Made by a program: the position numbers and the translations under genes
Notes under the pieces: model-generated
What the model saw: only the letters and a program-made list of their open reading frames with translations
What the model was told of the DNA's origin: nothing
The model's database searches: none
From: Taibaiella sp.
GTDB lineage: Bacteria; Bacteroidota; Bacteroidia; Chitinophagales; Chitinophagaceae
Direction: 5' to 3'
DNA: 64,000 nucleotides
Assembly (NCBI GenBank): GCA_021740995.1
Contig: JAIOYR010000006.1
Span: 1-64,000 of the forward strand
Part shown: positions 29,511 to 38,964 of the stretch, piece by piece
Layout of the letters: each line of letters starts with the position of its first letter
How positions within the stretch are numbered: position 1 is the stretch's first letter

Positions 29511-30413
29511 TTACATCAATTTATTTCGTTTAATCAAAAACGCATGCAATACTTCATCTACCGGCTTAGACAGATCCACCGCTATCCTTTCTATATGGTA
29601 TTGGTGACATCGCTGTTCTATTTCGTTCCTGAAACTGCGCATTTTCTCTACATATTGCTCTTTTATCTGTTGCGGTTGCAGTTTTATCCGGTCTCCGCTT
29701 TCCAAATCTACAAATTCATAGGGCCTGTTCTCAAACTCAAACTCTACCTCCTGTGCACCGTCCACCACATGAAACAGGATAACTTCGTGTTTATTGTACC
29801 TCAGATGCTGCAAAGCAGCAAAAAGGTCATCGATATTATCCGCATCATCCATCATATCGCTAAATATTATTATAAGCGATCGTTTGTGCATTTTTTCTGC
29901 CACCATGTGCAGTGCACCGGCAGCGTCTGTCACTACGTTGTCCGTATTTGCACTCATAGTGCGCTGCAGCTCATTCATCAGCATACGGTTGTGGCTGTGC
30001 GAAGACCTGCAATCGGAAAAATAATATACGTCTTTATTAAACAATGCTAGTGCAGATGCATCCAACTGCCGTTTCATCAGTTGCAGCAGGCTGGCAGCAG
30101 CCACACACGAAAACTGCAGCTTATTTACCTTCTGGCTGTCCTTGGGGTACTGCATAGACGACGAAGTATCCAGTACAATACAGCACCTGAGGTTCGTTTC
30201 TTCCTCAAACCTCTTTACAAACAACTTATCGGTGCGCCCAAAAACGCGCCAGTCAATATGCCTCAGGGGGTCGCCCTGATTGTACAATCTATGCTCTGCA
30301 AACTCTACCGAAAACCCATGAAACGGGCTTTTGTGCAGACCCAGTATAAACCCTTCTACCACCTGCCGGGCTATCAGTTCTAAATTCTCATTAAGGGGTT
30401 GTTGGAGCAGCAA
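29511..30413 (-). CDS. DUF58 domain-containing protein (MoxR-associated vWA-like)
   Basis: 300 aa; GFSVEFAEHRLYNQGDPLRHIDWRVFGRTDKLFVKRFEEETNLRCCIVLDTSSSM. Confidence 0.92.
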   Translation of the reverse strand: MLLQQPLNENLELIARQVVEGFILGLHKSPFHGFSVEFAEHRLYNQGDPLRHIDWRVFGRTDKLFVKRFEEETNLRCCIVLDTSSSMQYPKDSQKVNKLQFSCVAAASLLQLMKRQLDASALALFNKDVYYFSDCRSSHSHNRMLMNELQRTMSANTDNVVTDAAGALHMVAEKMHKRSLIIIFSDMMDDADNIDDLFAALQHLRYNKHEVILFHVVDGAQEVEFEFENRPYEFVDLESGDRIKLQPQQIKEQYVEKMRSFRNEIEQRCHQYHIERIAVDLSKPVDEVLHAFLIKRNKLM

Positions 30414-30524
30414 AGTCAGGTATTTTATCTGTCAAATTTAGGCATTCTACACCAACAAATAGCCGTGGAAATACAGGATTAACAATAATGTATAACACCA
30501 ATAAAAAATGTAAAAAAATGAACG

Positions 30525-30935
30525 CTAAAATAACTCCTTAAACTGAGTCAGAGATATGACCTTAACAGGAGATTGGTTCCAGCCCAATAAAGCCTTTTCA
30601 CCAGTAACAAGCAGTTTAGCATTTGAACAAATAGCAAGATCAAAAAGGTAATCATCTTCTGGATCGGGACTTTTTATATTACGTGGCACCACATCAACGT
30701 ATGTGCTAATAACGCGCACAAACTTGACATACAAAAACGATTCTAGCGGTAGTATTTTTTTGATTTTCGGATATTCAAGAACCCTTGTTAACTCAGCAAG
30801 CAAATTGGCATCAATGAAGATTTCAATTTTATTCTTCACTACATATTGCAATATCCAATCAGTTTCCCTATTTATAAAAAGAGTTACAAAACAATTTACA
30901 TCAATAACAAATCGCTTAACCTTTCTCGTTGCCAT
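30525..30935 (-). CDS. PIN-domain putative toxin
   Basis: 136 aa; FVIDVNCFVTLFIN ... SPDPEDDYLFDLAICSNAKLLVTGEKALL. Confidence 0.85.
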   Translation of the reverse strand: MATRKVKRFVIDVNCFVTLFINRETDWILQYVVKNKIEIFIDANLLAELTRVLEYPKIKKILPLESFLYVKFVRVISTYVDVVPRNIKSPDPEDDYLFDLAICSNAKLLVTGEKALLGWNQSPVKVISLTQFKELF

Positions 30936-31179
30936 TTTTGCGGGCTTCTTTAATCATTGCATCAATTTCATCCGATGAAAAGTTATAGCCTGAAACAGCA
31001 CTATCTATTTCTTTAGCCAAACCAGAAAGTTTTTCTTTGTTGATTTGCATCCACAACAACTTCTGCTCAGATTCAGTCATCCCTCTAATATCATCGACTA
31101 ATAGGGCAAAAACAGACGGACTGTTTTTCCCGCTACCCCCATGTGACTTAATAACACCCATCGCCTTAATTTTATACAA
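30916..31179 (-). CDS. Putative antitoxin paired with PIN toxin
   Basis: 87 aa, overlaps the PIN gene by 20 nt; C-terminal SSDEIDAMIKEARKNGNEKG. Confidence 0.65.
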   Translation of the reverse strand: MYKIKAMGVIKSHGGSGKNSPSVFALLVDDIRGMTESEQKLLWMQINKEKLSGLAKEIDSAVSGYNFSSDEIDAMIKEARKNGNEKG

Positions 31180-31208
31180 AAATACTACATATCCACAATA
31201 CTACACCC

Positions 31209-32132
31209 CTACCCTGCACCCTTGGGGTCAAGAAAACCAGCTATAACCCACCACCGAAAACGCTCCAGCATCACAAACTTGCTCCACTGACCCCTGAGAA
31301 GAAAACCCAGGCCGTAAGTAACCGCATAGCCCCATTTCATAAAGTACTCGATAAACTTCAGTAGCAGAGCCGCGCTGTTGCCTTTCAGCCGCAGCCGCTC
31401 ACCGCCACCTATGCCCATACTATGGCGTTGTACATAGGCCTTGTCGAATTTGTTGGCTTCTACACTATGCAGCACCCATACATGGGGCAGGTAATGTACT
31501 TTATGGTTATGTGCCAGTATGCGCAGATAAATATCCTTTTCCTCATTGGCAAGCAAGCCCGCCCCCTTTCTGCCAAGGTCGGTATTGAAGTACCCTATCT
31601 CATCAAATACCTGCCTGCGAAAAGCCATATTGGCACCACACGGATAGCGGGCACCGGTAAGCTGCTTTATACGGGGACCCTGGTCAAAATTGCCTACAAG
31701 ACCGAAAAAATATTTGGAATACCAATCCGGAGTTTCGGTAAGAAACCGGGGTACGATCTTGCCACCTACAGACCAGGTATCGGGATGGGCGTCAAAAAAA
31801 TCGCAGATACCCGACAGCCAGCCGGGCTGAGCTGTAGAGTCATCATCGAGATAGGCTACAATTTCCCCCTTAGCCTCTTTAGCACAGCGGGTACGGGCAA
31901 AAGCCACCCCCTGATTCTGCTCGTTAAAATACCGGAAATTGTAACCGTGATGAGCTACCCTGTATTCCTCAAGTAGTGAAATCGTATTATCAGTGCTGTT
32001 GTTGTCCACTACTATCACCTCATAGAGGCTTTTGTCATAGGCCTGACCAAATACACTCTCCACAGCATGTATAATAAACCGGGCTCTGTTGTAAGAGCAG
32101 ATAACCGCTGAAATCTTGAAAGGATAGTTCAT
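31209..32132 (-). CDS. Glycosyltransferase family 2
   Basis: 307 aa; SAVICSYNRARFIIHAVESVF, VIVVDNNSTDNT, VAYLDDDSTAQPGWL. Confidence 0.93.
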   Translation of the reverse strand: MNYPFKISAVICSYNRARFIIHAVESVFGQAYDKSLYEVIVVDNNSTDNTISLLEEYRVAHHGYNFRYFNEQNQGVAFARTRCAKEAKGEIVAYLDDDSTAQPGWLSGICDFFDAHPDTWSVGGKIVPRFLTETPDWYSKYFFGLVGNFDQGPRIKQLTGARYPCGANMAFRRQVFDEIGYFNTDLGRKGAGLLANEEKDIYLRILAHNHKVHYLPHVWVLHSVEANKFDKAYVQRHSMGIGGGERLRLKGNSAALLLKFIEYFMKWGYAVTYGLGFLLRGQWSKFVMLERFRWWVIAGFLDPKGAG

Positions 32133-32270
32133 CAGGCGCTAAAATTACGATTTGTAACCCGATTACCCATATAGTGCCCTATCTGACGAAAATGGGCATG
32201 GTACTTAACTAAATTTTAGCATAATTTGGCTGTACGTTTGTATGTCGGTAATAGATACACACAGTCTTAA

Positions 32271-34883
32271 ATGAGGAAATGCTACCACCTTCTGCTGTTA
32301 TTCACTCTGGCAAGCGCGCCCGCTCCTGCACAGGAAGATGCCATAAAACCCCTACTCGAAAAAGCACGAGTGTTAAACAACCGAAAAGTAGCAGATTCGG
32401 CAATATTCTATACAGACTCGGTACTGAAGCTATGCGATAAATACCAGGATCACGCTTCCCGCATAAAGGCTATGCGCATAAAAGGCAAATCCCTTTTTAC
32501 CCTAAAAAAGGAAAAAGAGGCAGTATCGCTCTATTTTGCGGCACTAAGGCTTTGCAAATCGCCGGCTGATGACAAAGAGATAGCCTGGCTGTACGGTGAA
32601 ATAGGCTACGCCTATTACATACAAGGGCACAGCAAAGAATCTAAGGGCTATTACAAAAAAGAAATAGCCATACTCACTGACATAGCAGGAAAAGACAGCC
32701 TGGGCAACCAATACATAAACATGGCGGTGATGCACCAGCAACTGGGCGAACTGGACAGCTCACAAATGATGCTGAATGAAGTAAGAGACATACTCTCCCG
32801 AAACAACGACAGTGCAATGCGGGGGTACTATTACTTCAATATGGGTGCACACCATACCGCCAGAAACCAACCCGACTCTGCCAGGCACTACTATCTGCTG
32901 GCACACGACATATGGAAGGCACTGGATAATAAATCGCAATTGTTTAAAGTGACCTTTAACCTCGGCTACTACTACTTCCAGAAAAAAGATTACCAATCTG
33001 CGATAAAATACTACCTGCTTTCCCTTTCTGCTGCTCAAAAACACGGAATGAAAAGGGATATAGCGCATGTATACGGCACTATGGCCGAATCGTATGCAGC
33101 TATTAACGACCATAAAAATGCCTATAAGTACCTGTACCTGTATGCTACACTCAATGACTCATTTGCCCGGGAAGACATAAACAACTATGTACTGAAACTG
33201 GACAAACAATATGAAACAGACAAAAACCGGGAGCTGATACAGGCGCAGGAACTGGAAATAAAGACATCGACCCTGGCGGTACAAAAGCAGCGAAATACTA
33301 CGCTCACTATTATCATCATTTTTGTGTTGCTGCTGTTTGCCGGAGCTATCGCTATTGTGTACAGCACATTCAGAAACAGGGTGCGCAAAAAAGTAGAAGA
33401 AGCGAAAGGAAGATTTTTCGCGAATGTGGCCCACGAAATCCGAACGCCCCTATCAATGATACAGGCGCCAATAGAGCTACTCCAAAACAACACAACCGAC
33501 CCAGCGCAGCAGCAGCAACTGGCTATAGCGGCCCGCAATACCCAAAGGCTGAACGACCTGATAAACCAGATGCTCGACATCTCGAAACTGGATGCAGCCC
33601 GCTATACACTTCACAATAGCGTAGGCAACCTGGAAGATTTTGCCAAACAGCTATTTATTCAGTATACCCAGCAAGCTAAAGAGAAAAACATAACGCTAAC
33701 CTGCCATACAGATGCTAACACAGGCAATGTGCTTTTTGACAAAGATGCACTGGAAAAAATACTGAACAATCTGGCAGGCAATGCCATAAAATATACACAG
33801 TCGGGCGGCGCGGCAGGCGTTGAGCTCACAGCAACGGAAACAGCAACCGGTGTGCAACTGCTGATAAACGTTTGGGATACAGGTAACGGTATACCCGCCG
33901 AAGATCAGGCACACATATTCGAGCGGTTTTACCGCTCACCAGAGCAGCAGAAAGCCGGCGTAAAAGGCATAGGCATAGGGCTGGCACTGGTGAAGGAACT
34001 GGTAACACTCATGAACGGAACCCTGAGTGTAACCAGCGAACCCGGCAAGGGCTCCGTGTTCACGGTAGCCAGCACACTGTTACCAGCAGCAACAATCGCA
34101 CCAAATGCCGTAAAAACAGACCATCAGGCGCCCATCATACTGCTGGCAGAAGATGACACTGACATTCTGAGCTTCAACAAGGCACTGATGGAAGATGAGG
34201 GGTACCATGTGCTCACAGCCAGAAACGGCAATGAAGCGATATCCCTAATCAGCACCACCCTACCCGACCTGATAGTGACCGACCTGATGATGCCTGGCAT
34301 GGATGGTCTGGAGCTGCTAAAAGCAATAAGAGCCAGCATACTCACTGCACACATACCCGTTATCATACTCAGCGCCAGGGCATCGGCACAGGCAAAAACA
34401 GAAGGGGTAGCCGAAGGTGCTCAGGCATACCTGCCCAAGCCCTTTAGCCCGGCAGAGCTAAAGGGGCTGGTAAAGAACCAGCTACAACTGCTGAACCGGC
34501 AAAAAACCTACTACCAGACACAAACTGAAGACAAAGAAAAAAGTGTTGAAGAACGGTATTCAGGCACAGACCCCTTCACACAGAAATGCTATACAACTAT
34601 TCAGGAGCATCTGGATGACCCGCAACTGTCCGTAGAAAAACTGGCTGAACTAATGAACATCAACCGTAGCCACTTCCAGCGAAAAATAAAGACACTTACC
34701 GGCTACTCACCATCAGAGCTCATTCGCACCATTCGCCTGGAAAAAGCAAGGGATATATTGCTGAAGAAAGAAAACAACATTACCGAAACAGCATATGCTA
34801 CCGGCTTCACCTCGCAATCCTATTTTACCAAGTGTTTCTCAGAGCACTTTGGTTATCCGCCCAGCCAGATGGGGGAACACTAA
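32271..34883 (+). CDS. Hybrid two-component regulator: TPR sensor - TM - HisKA/HATPase - REC - AraC HTH
   Basis: 870 aa; FFANVAHEIRTPLSMIQAPIELL, GIGIGLALVKELV, PDLIVTDLMMPGMDGLELL, NINRSHFQRKIKTLTGYSPSELIRTIRLEKA. Confidence 0.93.
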   Translation: MRKCYHLLLLFTLASAPAPAQEDAIKPLLEKARVLNNRKVADSAIFYTDSVLKLCDKYQDHASRIKAMRIKGKSLFTLKKEKEAVSLYFAALRLCKSPADDKEIAWLYGEIGYAYYIQGHSKESKGYYKKEIAILTDIAGKDSLGNQYINMAVMHQQLGELDSSQMMLNEVRDILSRNNDSAMRGYYYFNMGAHHTARNQPDSARHYYLLAHDIWKALDNKSQLFKVTFNLGYYYFQKKDYQSAIKYYLLSLSAAQKHGMKRDIAHVYGTMAESYAAINDHKNAYKYLYLYATLNDSFAREDINNYVLKLDKQYETDKNRELIQAQELEIKTSTLAVQKQRNTTLTIIIIFVLLLFAGAIAIVYSTFRNRVRKKVEEAKGRFFANVAHEIRTPLSMIQAPIELLQNNTTDPAQQQQLAIAARNTQRLNDLINQMLDISKLDAARYTLHNSVGNLEDFAKQLFIQYTQQAKEKNITLTCHTDANTGNVLFDKDALEKILNNLAGNAIKYTQSGGAAGVELTATETATGVQLLINVWDTGNGIPAEDQAHIFERFYRSPEQQKAGVKGIGIGLALVKELVTLMNGTLSVTSEPGKGSVFTVASTLLPAATIAPNAVKTDHQAPIILLAEDDTDILSFNKALMEDEGYHVLTARNGNEAISLISTTLPDLIVTDLMMPGMDGLELLKAIRASILTAHIPVIILSARASAQAKTEGVAEGAQAYLPKPFSPAELKGLVKNQLQLLNRQKTYYQTQTEDKEKSVEERYSGTDPFTQKCYTTIQEHLDDPQLSVEKLAELMNINRSHFQRKIKTLTGYSPSELIRTIRLEKARDILLKKENNITETAYATGFTSQSYFTKCFSEHFGYPPSQMGEH

Positions 34884-34925
34884 AAAAAGAATTAATCCGA
34901 CAAAACGCTTAATGACCTAATACCC

Positions 34926-34933
34926 TATTTTTG
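34926..34933 (+). promoter_or_regulatory. -7 box TATTTTTG upstream of the TrmH gene
   Basis: Perfect TAnnTTTG ending 6 nt before ATG 34940. Confidence 0.5.
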
Positions 34934-34939
34934 CACCCG

Positions 34940-35542
34940 ATGACACCGGAAAGGTCTACTAAAATAAACAGAGTACTCAACCTCAGGCAAAGTGGCCTGG
35001 TGGTTATAATGGAAAACGTATTTGACCCGCACAATGTATCGGCGGTGATGCGCACCTGCGATGCGGTGGGTGTGCAGGATGTGTTTGTGCTGAACAATGG
35101 TATACCCCAGCACAAGCGGTATGGTAAGACCAGCTCTGCTAGTGCTATAGGCTGGCTATCGATACACGAGTATAGCGATACTGCCGCATGTATGGCTCAT
35201 GTAAAACAGCTGTGCAACAAGGTATATGCTACCCACCTGGGAGTGAAGTCATCATCGCTCTACGAGCTGAACCTGACTGAAAAAGTAGCACTGGTTTTTG
35301 GTAATGAGCGGCACGGAGTAACCGAAAACTGCCTCACCTACTGCGATGGAAATTTTATAATCCCGCAAATGGGTATGGTGCAGTCGCTCAATATATCTGT
35401 GGCTTGCGCTATTACGCTCTATGAGGCGCTGAGACAACGGCAAGATGCTGGCTACTATGATGGCACCTGCAGGCTGCCGCCGGAGCAAAGAAACAAACTG
35501 GCAACCGCCTGGAAAATGTATGGGTCAAACGAAACACCTTAA
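34940..35542 (+). CDS. trmH: TrmH-family tRNA/rRNA (SpoU) methyltransferase (start adjusted)
   Basis: VIMENVFDPHNVSAVMRTCDAVGV, LVFGNERHGVTENCLTYCDGNFIIPQMGMVQSLNISVACAITLYEA. Confidence 0.92.
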   Translation: MTPERSTKINRVLNLRQSGLVVIMENVFDPHNVSAVMRTCDAVGVQDVFVLNNGIPQHKRYGKTSSASAIGWLSIHEYSDTAACMAHVKQLCNKVYATHLGVKSSSLYELNLTEKVALVFGNERHGVTENCLTYCDGNFIIPQMGMVQSLNISVACAITLYEALRQRQDAGYYDGTCRLPPEQRNKLATAWKMYGSNETP

Positions 35543-35586
35543 CCACGTGGGTTATGACTATATTTGAATAACTATACATTGTTGCT

Positions 35587-36153
35587 ATGCTACTACCACT
35601 CCGTTCTTATATCGCGTGTTGTGCAGTGATGGCAATACTATGTTTGTGCAACTGCAACAGCCCCGCAAACAATAACAAAACAAAGAATGACACACTTGCA
35701 ACTGTGGTACCAAGCACTGCAGACACGCTCATGCCCGACGTTTATGATGAAGATATGGACGACTATGCCACAGTATATGTGGTTGTTGCCGATACCGGTC
35801 AGGACTATTACCCGCTGCAGTGGGCCATGTATCGCCTAAGTAGTCAGCTGAGTATACCTATAGACACGATGAACCGCTACTACAATGCTCAGAAAAATGA
35901 GATAGTGCTGGCAGATGATGATGAAGATGAAATGTACAGAGGCGAGTATTTCCCCCGAAGGTTTGCATCAGCAGTGCTGAGCCTGGAGTATTACCGCATA
36001 TACAACGATACTACCACCGATAAGAACATAGCCCTTGTGGCCGGCACTTATGAAACTGCAAAGAGTGCTGATTCTGCGCTTGCACTGCTGCGGCCGCTTG
36101 CACCCAATTCATTTGGTAAAGTAGCAAGGATATATGTAGGCTGCATGCACTAA
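35587..36153 (+). CDS. Hypothetical lipoprotein
   Basis: 188 aa; MLLPLRSYIACCAVMAILCLCNCNSPANN; TATATTTG box at 35559-35566. Confidence 0.55.
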   Translation: MLLPLRSYIACCAVMAILCLCNCNSPANNNKTKNDTLATVVPSTADTLMPDVYDEDMDDYATVYVVVADTGQDYYPLQWAMYRLSSQLSIPIDTMNRYYNAQKNEIVLADDDEDEMYRGEYFPRRFASAVLSLEYYRIYNDTTTDKNIALVAGTYETAKSADSALALLRPLAPNSFGKVARIYVGCMH

Positions 36154-36172
36154 TAGACCATTACAAAACAAA

Positions 36173-36197
36173 CCGTCCCGGCAATGTGCCGGGACGG
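36173..36197 (-). terminator. Hairpin terminator of trxA
   Basis: CCGTCCCGGCA-ATG-TGCCGGGACGG, 11-bp perfect stem; T-rich tail on minus strand (TTTGTTTTGT). Confidence 0.8.
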
Positions 36198-36222
36198 ATA
36201 TAAAGACATTTGTAAGAGATGA

Positions 36223-36543
36223 TTATCCCAGTATCTTCTGTATTTTTTTGTCAAATACATTCTTTGGAGCCATGCCCAGTTGCTTATCTACAACCTGACC
36301 ATTTTTTATAAATAAAACGCATGGAATGCTGGTAACACCATAGTTGATGCTCAGGTTAGGATTCTCATCCACATTCACTTTACCTACGTTTACTTTGCCT
36401 GCATATTCTGTATGCAACGCGTCAATTGTTGGTCCTAATGCGAGACAAGGTCCGCACCATGGTGCCCAGAAATCTATTACAGAAAGTTTGTCTGCCTTTA
36501 ATACTTCCGCATCGAAATTCGAATCCGTGTATACTGCTGCCAT
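36223..36543 (-). CDS. trxA: Thioredoxin
   Basis: 106 aa; VIDFWAPWCGPCLALGPTIDAL; TACCTTTG -7 box on minus strand at 36582-36589. Confidence 0.97.
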   Translation of the reverse strand: MAAVYTDSNFDAEVLKADKLSVIDFWAPWCGPCLALGPTIDALHTEYAGKVNVGKVNVDENPNLSINYGVTSIPCVLFIKNGQVVDKQLGMAPKNVFDKKIQKILG

Positions 36544-36778
36544 TGTTTATTTTGTTTAAATTATTTTATGGTTAAGAAACACAAAGGTAAACCATTAAAC
36601 GATGGAGTATGAATAGAATGCTGAAATACCGATATAGCCTTTCCACATAATGCTAACAATTTTAATAATGCATTAACAAAAATACAATCCATAAAATGGC
36701 GAACATCTATTTCTGGCACGATTTTTTCATTGGTATAGATAAGTCCGATGTTGGGCTACAACTAAAACCCGAGTTGTT

Positions 36779-36907
36779 ATGGCCAGTGTTATGTTGTTGT
36801 TTGCTATTTCTATGTCTTTGATGATTCGCTTTGTGGAAAAAAAGATAGACCCTAAAGACCTTTCTAAAAATACTGCCACTGAAACCGACGAAAAGGTAGG
36901 CAAGTAA
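36779..36907 (+). CDS. Candidate 42-aa single-TM microprotein (not in ORF track)
   Basis: ATG...TAA reading MASVMLLFAISMSLMIRFVEKKIDPKDLSKNTATETDEKVGK in an otherwise empty 400-bp gap. Confidence 0.4.
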   Translation: MASVMLLFAISMSLMIRFVEKKIDPKDLSKNTATETDEKVGK

Positions 36908-36943
36908 ATGTATTGTTTGATTTGCTTAAGAACTAACTCTTAA

Positions 36944-37300
36944 TCAGGATAATAAAACCTCTGCCGGAATACCTAATTCCCGGTGAAATATCTTAGCGAG
37001 TTCCAGATTTAGTGGTTTACGCTTGTTGAGCAATGCTGATACATAACCTTTAGAGCCTATCTTTCCAACCAAGTCCTTATTCTTCATCCCCTTCTCTTCC
37101 ATTTTCGCTTTTATTGCGTCAATCGGGTCAGGAAAAGGAATTGGATAATGTGCATCTTCATATTGTTTTATTAGCAACAATACCACTTGCAAATCTTCGC
37201 CTTCCGGGCTATCAGGGGTAACTTTTTTTTCAAATAATTCGTCCACCCAGTCAAGGTACTGCTGGTATTCTTTTTTTGTCTTTATAACGCTAAGTTTCAT
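36944..37300 (-). CDS. higA: HigA-like antitoxin (HTH)
   Basis: 118 aa; IKAKMEEKGMKNKDLVGKIGSKGYVSALLNKRKPLNLELAKIFHRELGIPAEVLL. Confidence 0.9.
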   Translation of the reverse strand: MKLSVIKTKKEYQQYLDWVDELFEKKVTPDSPEGEDLQVVLLLIKQYEDAHYPIPFPDPIDAIKAKMEEKGMKNKDLVGKIGSKGYVSALLNKRKPLNLELAKIFHRELGIPAEVLLS

Positions 37301-37305
37301 CGCAG

Positions 37306-37617
37306 CTATTTTTTGTATTGAACTGTTGCAACATCTATTCTATCATATTCCTTATGTGTACCAAACCATTTTATTTGAACAACTTTAAATTCAAACACCA
37401 AACGCACAACGAGCCGATACTTGTTGCCCATGATATTAAAAACGACTCTATCGTCACCTACAATACTTGCATTGCCATAGGTTTGTTTCAATTCATTAAA
37501 GTTTTTAAAAGAGCAAATAATGAATTCGTGATACCATTCCTGCAATGCAGATGCAGCTTCCGGGTATTTCTTGCAATAAAACAATAGTGTGGCTCTTGCA
37601 ATAATATTATACACCAA
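37306..37617 (-). CDS. higB: HigB-like toxin
   Basis: 103 aa; ALQEWYHEF...FNELKQTYGNASIVGDDRVVFNIMGNKYRLVVRLVFEFKVVQIKWFGTHKEYDRID. Confidence 0.92.
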   Translation of the reverse strand: MVYNIIARATLLFYCKKYPEAASALQEWYHEFIICSFKNFNELKQTYGNASIVGDDRVVFNIMGNKYRLVVRLVFEFKVVQIKWFGTHKEYDRIDVATVQYKK

Positions 37618-37686
37618 ACAAAATTAATAGTTTTCTGTTAGAAAACAAATCTTTATCACCAACAAACAGTTGGGAATTATCTAATG

Positions 37687-38316
37687 TCAATAAAAATCCA
37701 TAACGGCATTAAAACTATAGGTCTTGTGGGATTCTATAGCTACACCTATCTTGCTATAATTGCCCAGGCATATCTTTCTATGGCCCAGATCAGGAATATC
37801 CTTATCCTGCAGGAGTAACAGTATTATCTCCAGCGGCTTGTCTGACCCATAGTTGCAGCATTCTCCCATAAAGTGCTTGTTTTTTCTGCACTGGTCTGAC
37901 TGTCGGTTATGCCCTACATATCCTTTTTTGCCGGAAGTCTTGGCATGGCAGCGGGCACTAACCATACAGAGCGAGTCGGGCTGCAACAGGGGCAGTGGCT
38001 CCATGGTGCTCAGCGTTGTTACCAAAGTCTGGTAATATTCCTCTGAAGACGGGTCTATGAACTCTGATATACTGGTGCCGTTCTTGAGCACTGTATTACA
38101 AAACAGTTTGGGGTTCATTCTTACCAGATTCAGTATGTGAATGATTTCCCGCTCAGCTTCGGTCATATACCGCGCATTAGCTGCCGTATTGCATACCTGA
38201 TATTTAGGGTCGCTCCATTTATCTGACCAGGCCGCCAGTGGCGATACATACTTTGCGGCTACACCTCCGGGAGCCATTGCAAACAGGTACATACATACTA
38301 TCAGGACTACTCTCAT
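37687..38316 (-). CDS. CAP/SCP-like secreted protein (start adjusted to MRVVLIVCMYLFAMAPGGVAA)
   Basis: IIHILNLVRMNPKLFCN ... GVAIESHKTYSFNAVMDFY; signal peptide. Confidence 0.6.
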   Translation of the reverse strand: MRVVLIVCMYLFAMAPGGVAAKYVSPLAAWSDKWSDPKYQVCNTAANARYMTEAEREIIHILNLVRMNPKLFCNTVLKNGTSISEFIDPSSEEYYQTLVTTLSTMEPLPLLQPDSLCMVSARCHAKTSGKKGYVGHNRQSDQCRKNKHFMGECCNYGSDKPLEIILLLLQDKDIPDLGHRKICLGNYSKIGVAIESHKTYSFNAVMDFY

Positions 38317-38524
38317 ATTGCGATTGAAGATTACTTTAAATACAAAGCTATTGCAGCTTACGTTACTGCAAATGTAAATTTGTAAGCACAATTTGTGCAC
38401 ACACTCCAGAAAAATGAGCCGCTGGTGTCTACTTCCTGAGATGCTTAATTGCGCTTCTATCATCTGAATATGCCTACTGGCAGACCTTGGTGGATCTGAA
38501 GAATGGCACCCGCTCCTTATACTT

Positions 38525-38564
38525 TTTGAGAATCAAAAATATTGTTCGTACATTTGCGAACAAT
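38525..38564 (+). promoter_or_regulatory. Promoter with embedded ArsR-1 operator
   Basis: TTTG (38525-38528)-N20-TACATTTG (38549-38556); -7 box exactly flanked by ATTGTTCG (38541-38548) and CGAACAAT (38557-38564). Confidence 0.75.
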
Positions 38565-38665
38565 ACAACTTCCTGATTTCTGTATTTGACTCCAAAAGAT
38601 GCTCACTAAGTCAGGACAAGTAGTTTAGATAAAAAAGTAAACTAACACAATTTAACACCATTGTT

Positions 38666-38947
38666 ATGAACGTTTCGAGCGAAGCAATAGCAGCATTAAA
38701 AGATCAGGTATCTGCCGCAGTTCTGGAGAAGAAAACAATCCGCTTTTTTGGGGTTCAGGGATGCTGCGGCCCGTCTGTACAGATGGCTCTTGAAGACCAA
38801 AAACATGAATCAGATGAATCATTTACTATGGATGGAGTGCAGTTCAGCTACGACCCCGCCATTAAAGAAATGCTGGAACCTGTAACACTCATATTCGATG
38901 AGCAAGGATTTCAACTACAGGGATTTCAGGCATCTGGCTGCTGCTAA
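38666..38947 (+). CDS. HesB/IscA-like protein with GCCGPS and C-terminal SGCC
   Basis: 93 aa; IRFFGVQGCCGPSVQMALEDQK...FQLQGFQASGCC. Confidence 0.72.
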   Translation: MNVSSEAIAALKDQVSAAVLEKKTIRFFGVQGCCGPSVQMALEDQKHESDESFTMDGVQFSYDPAIKEMLEPVTLIFDEQGFQLQGFQASGCC

Positions 38948-38964
38948 CAAACTACCATAAAAAA

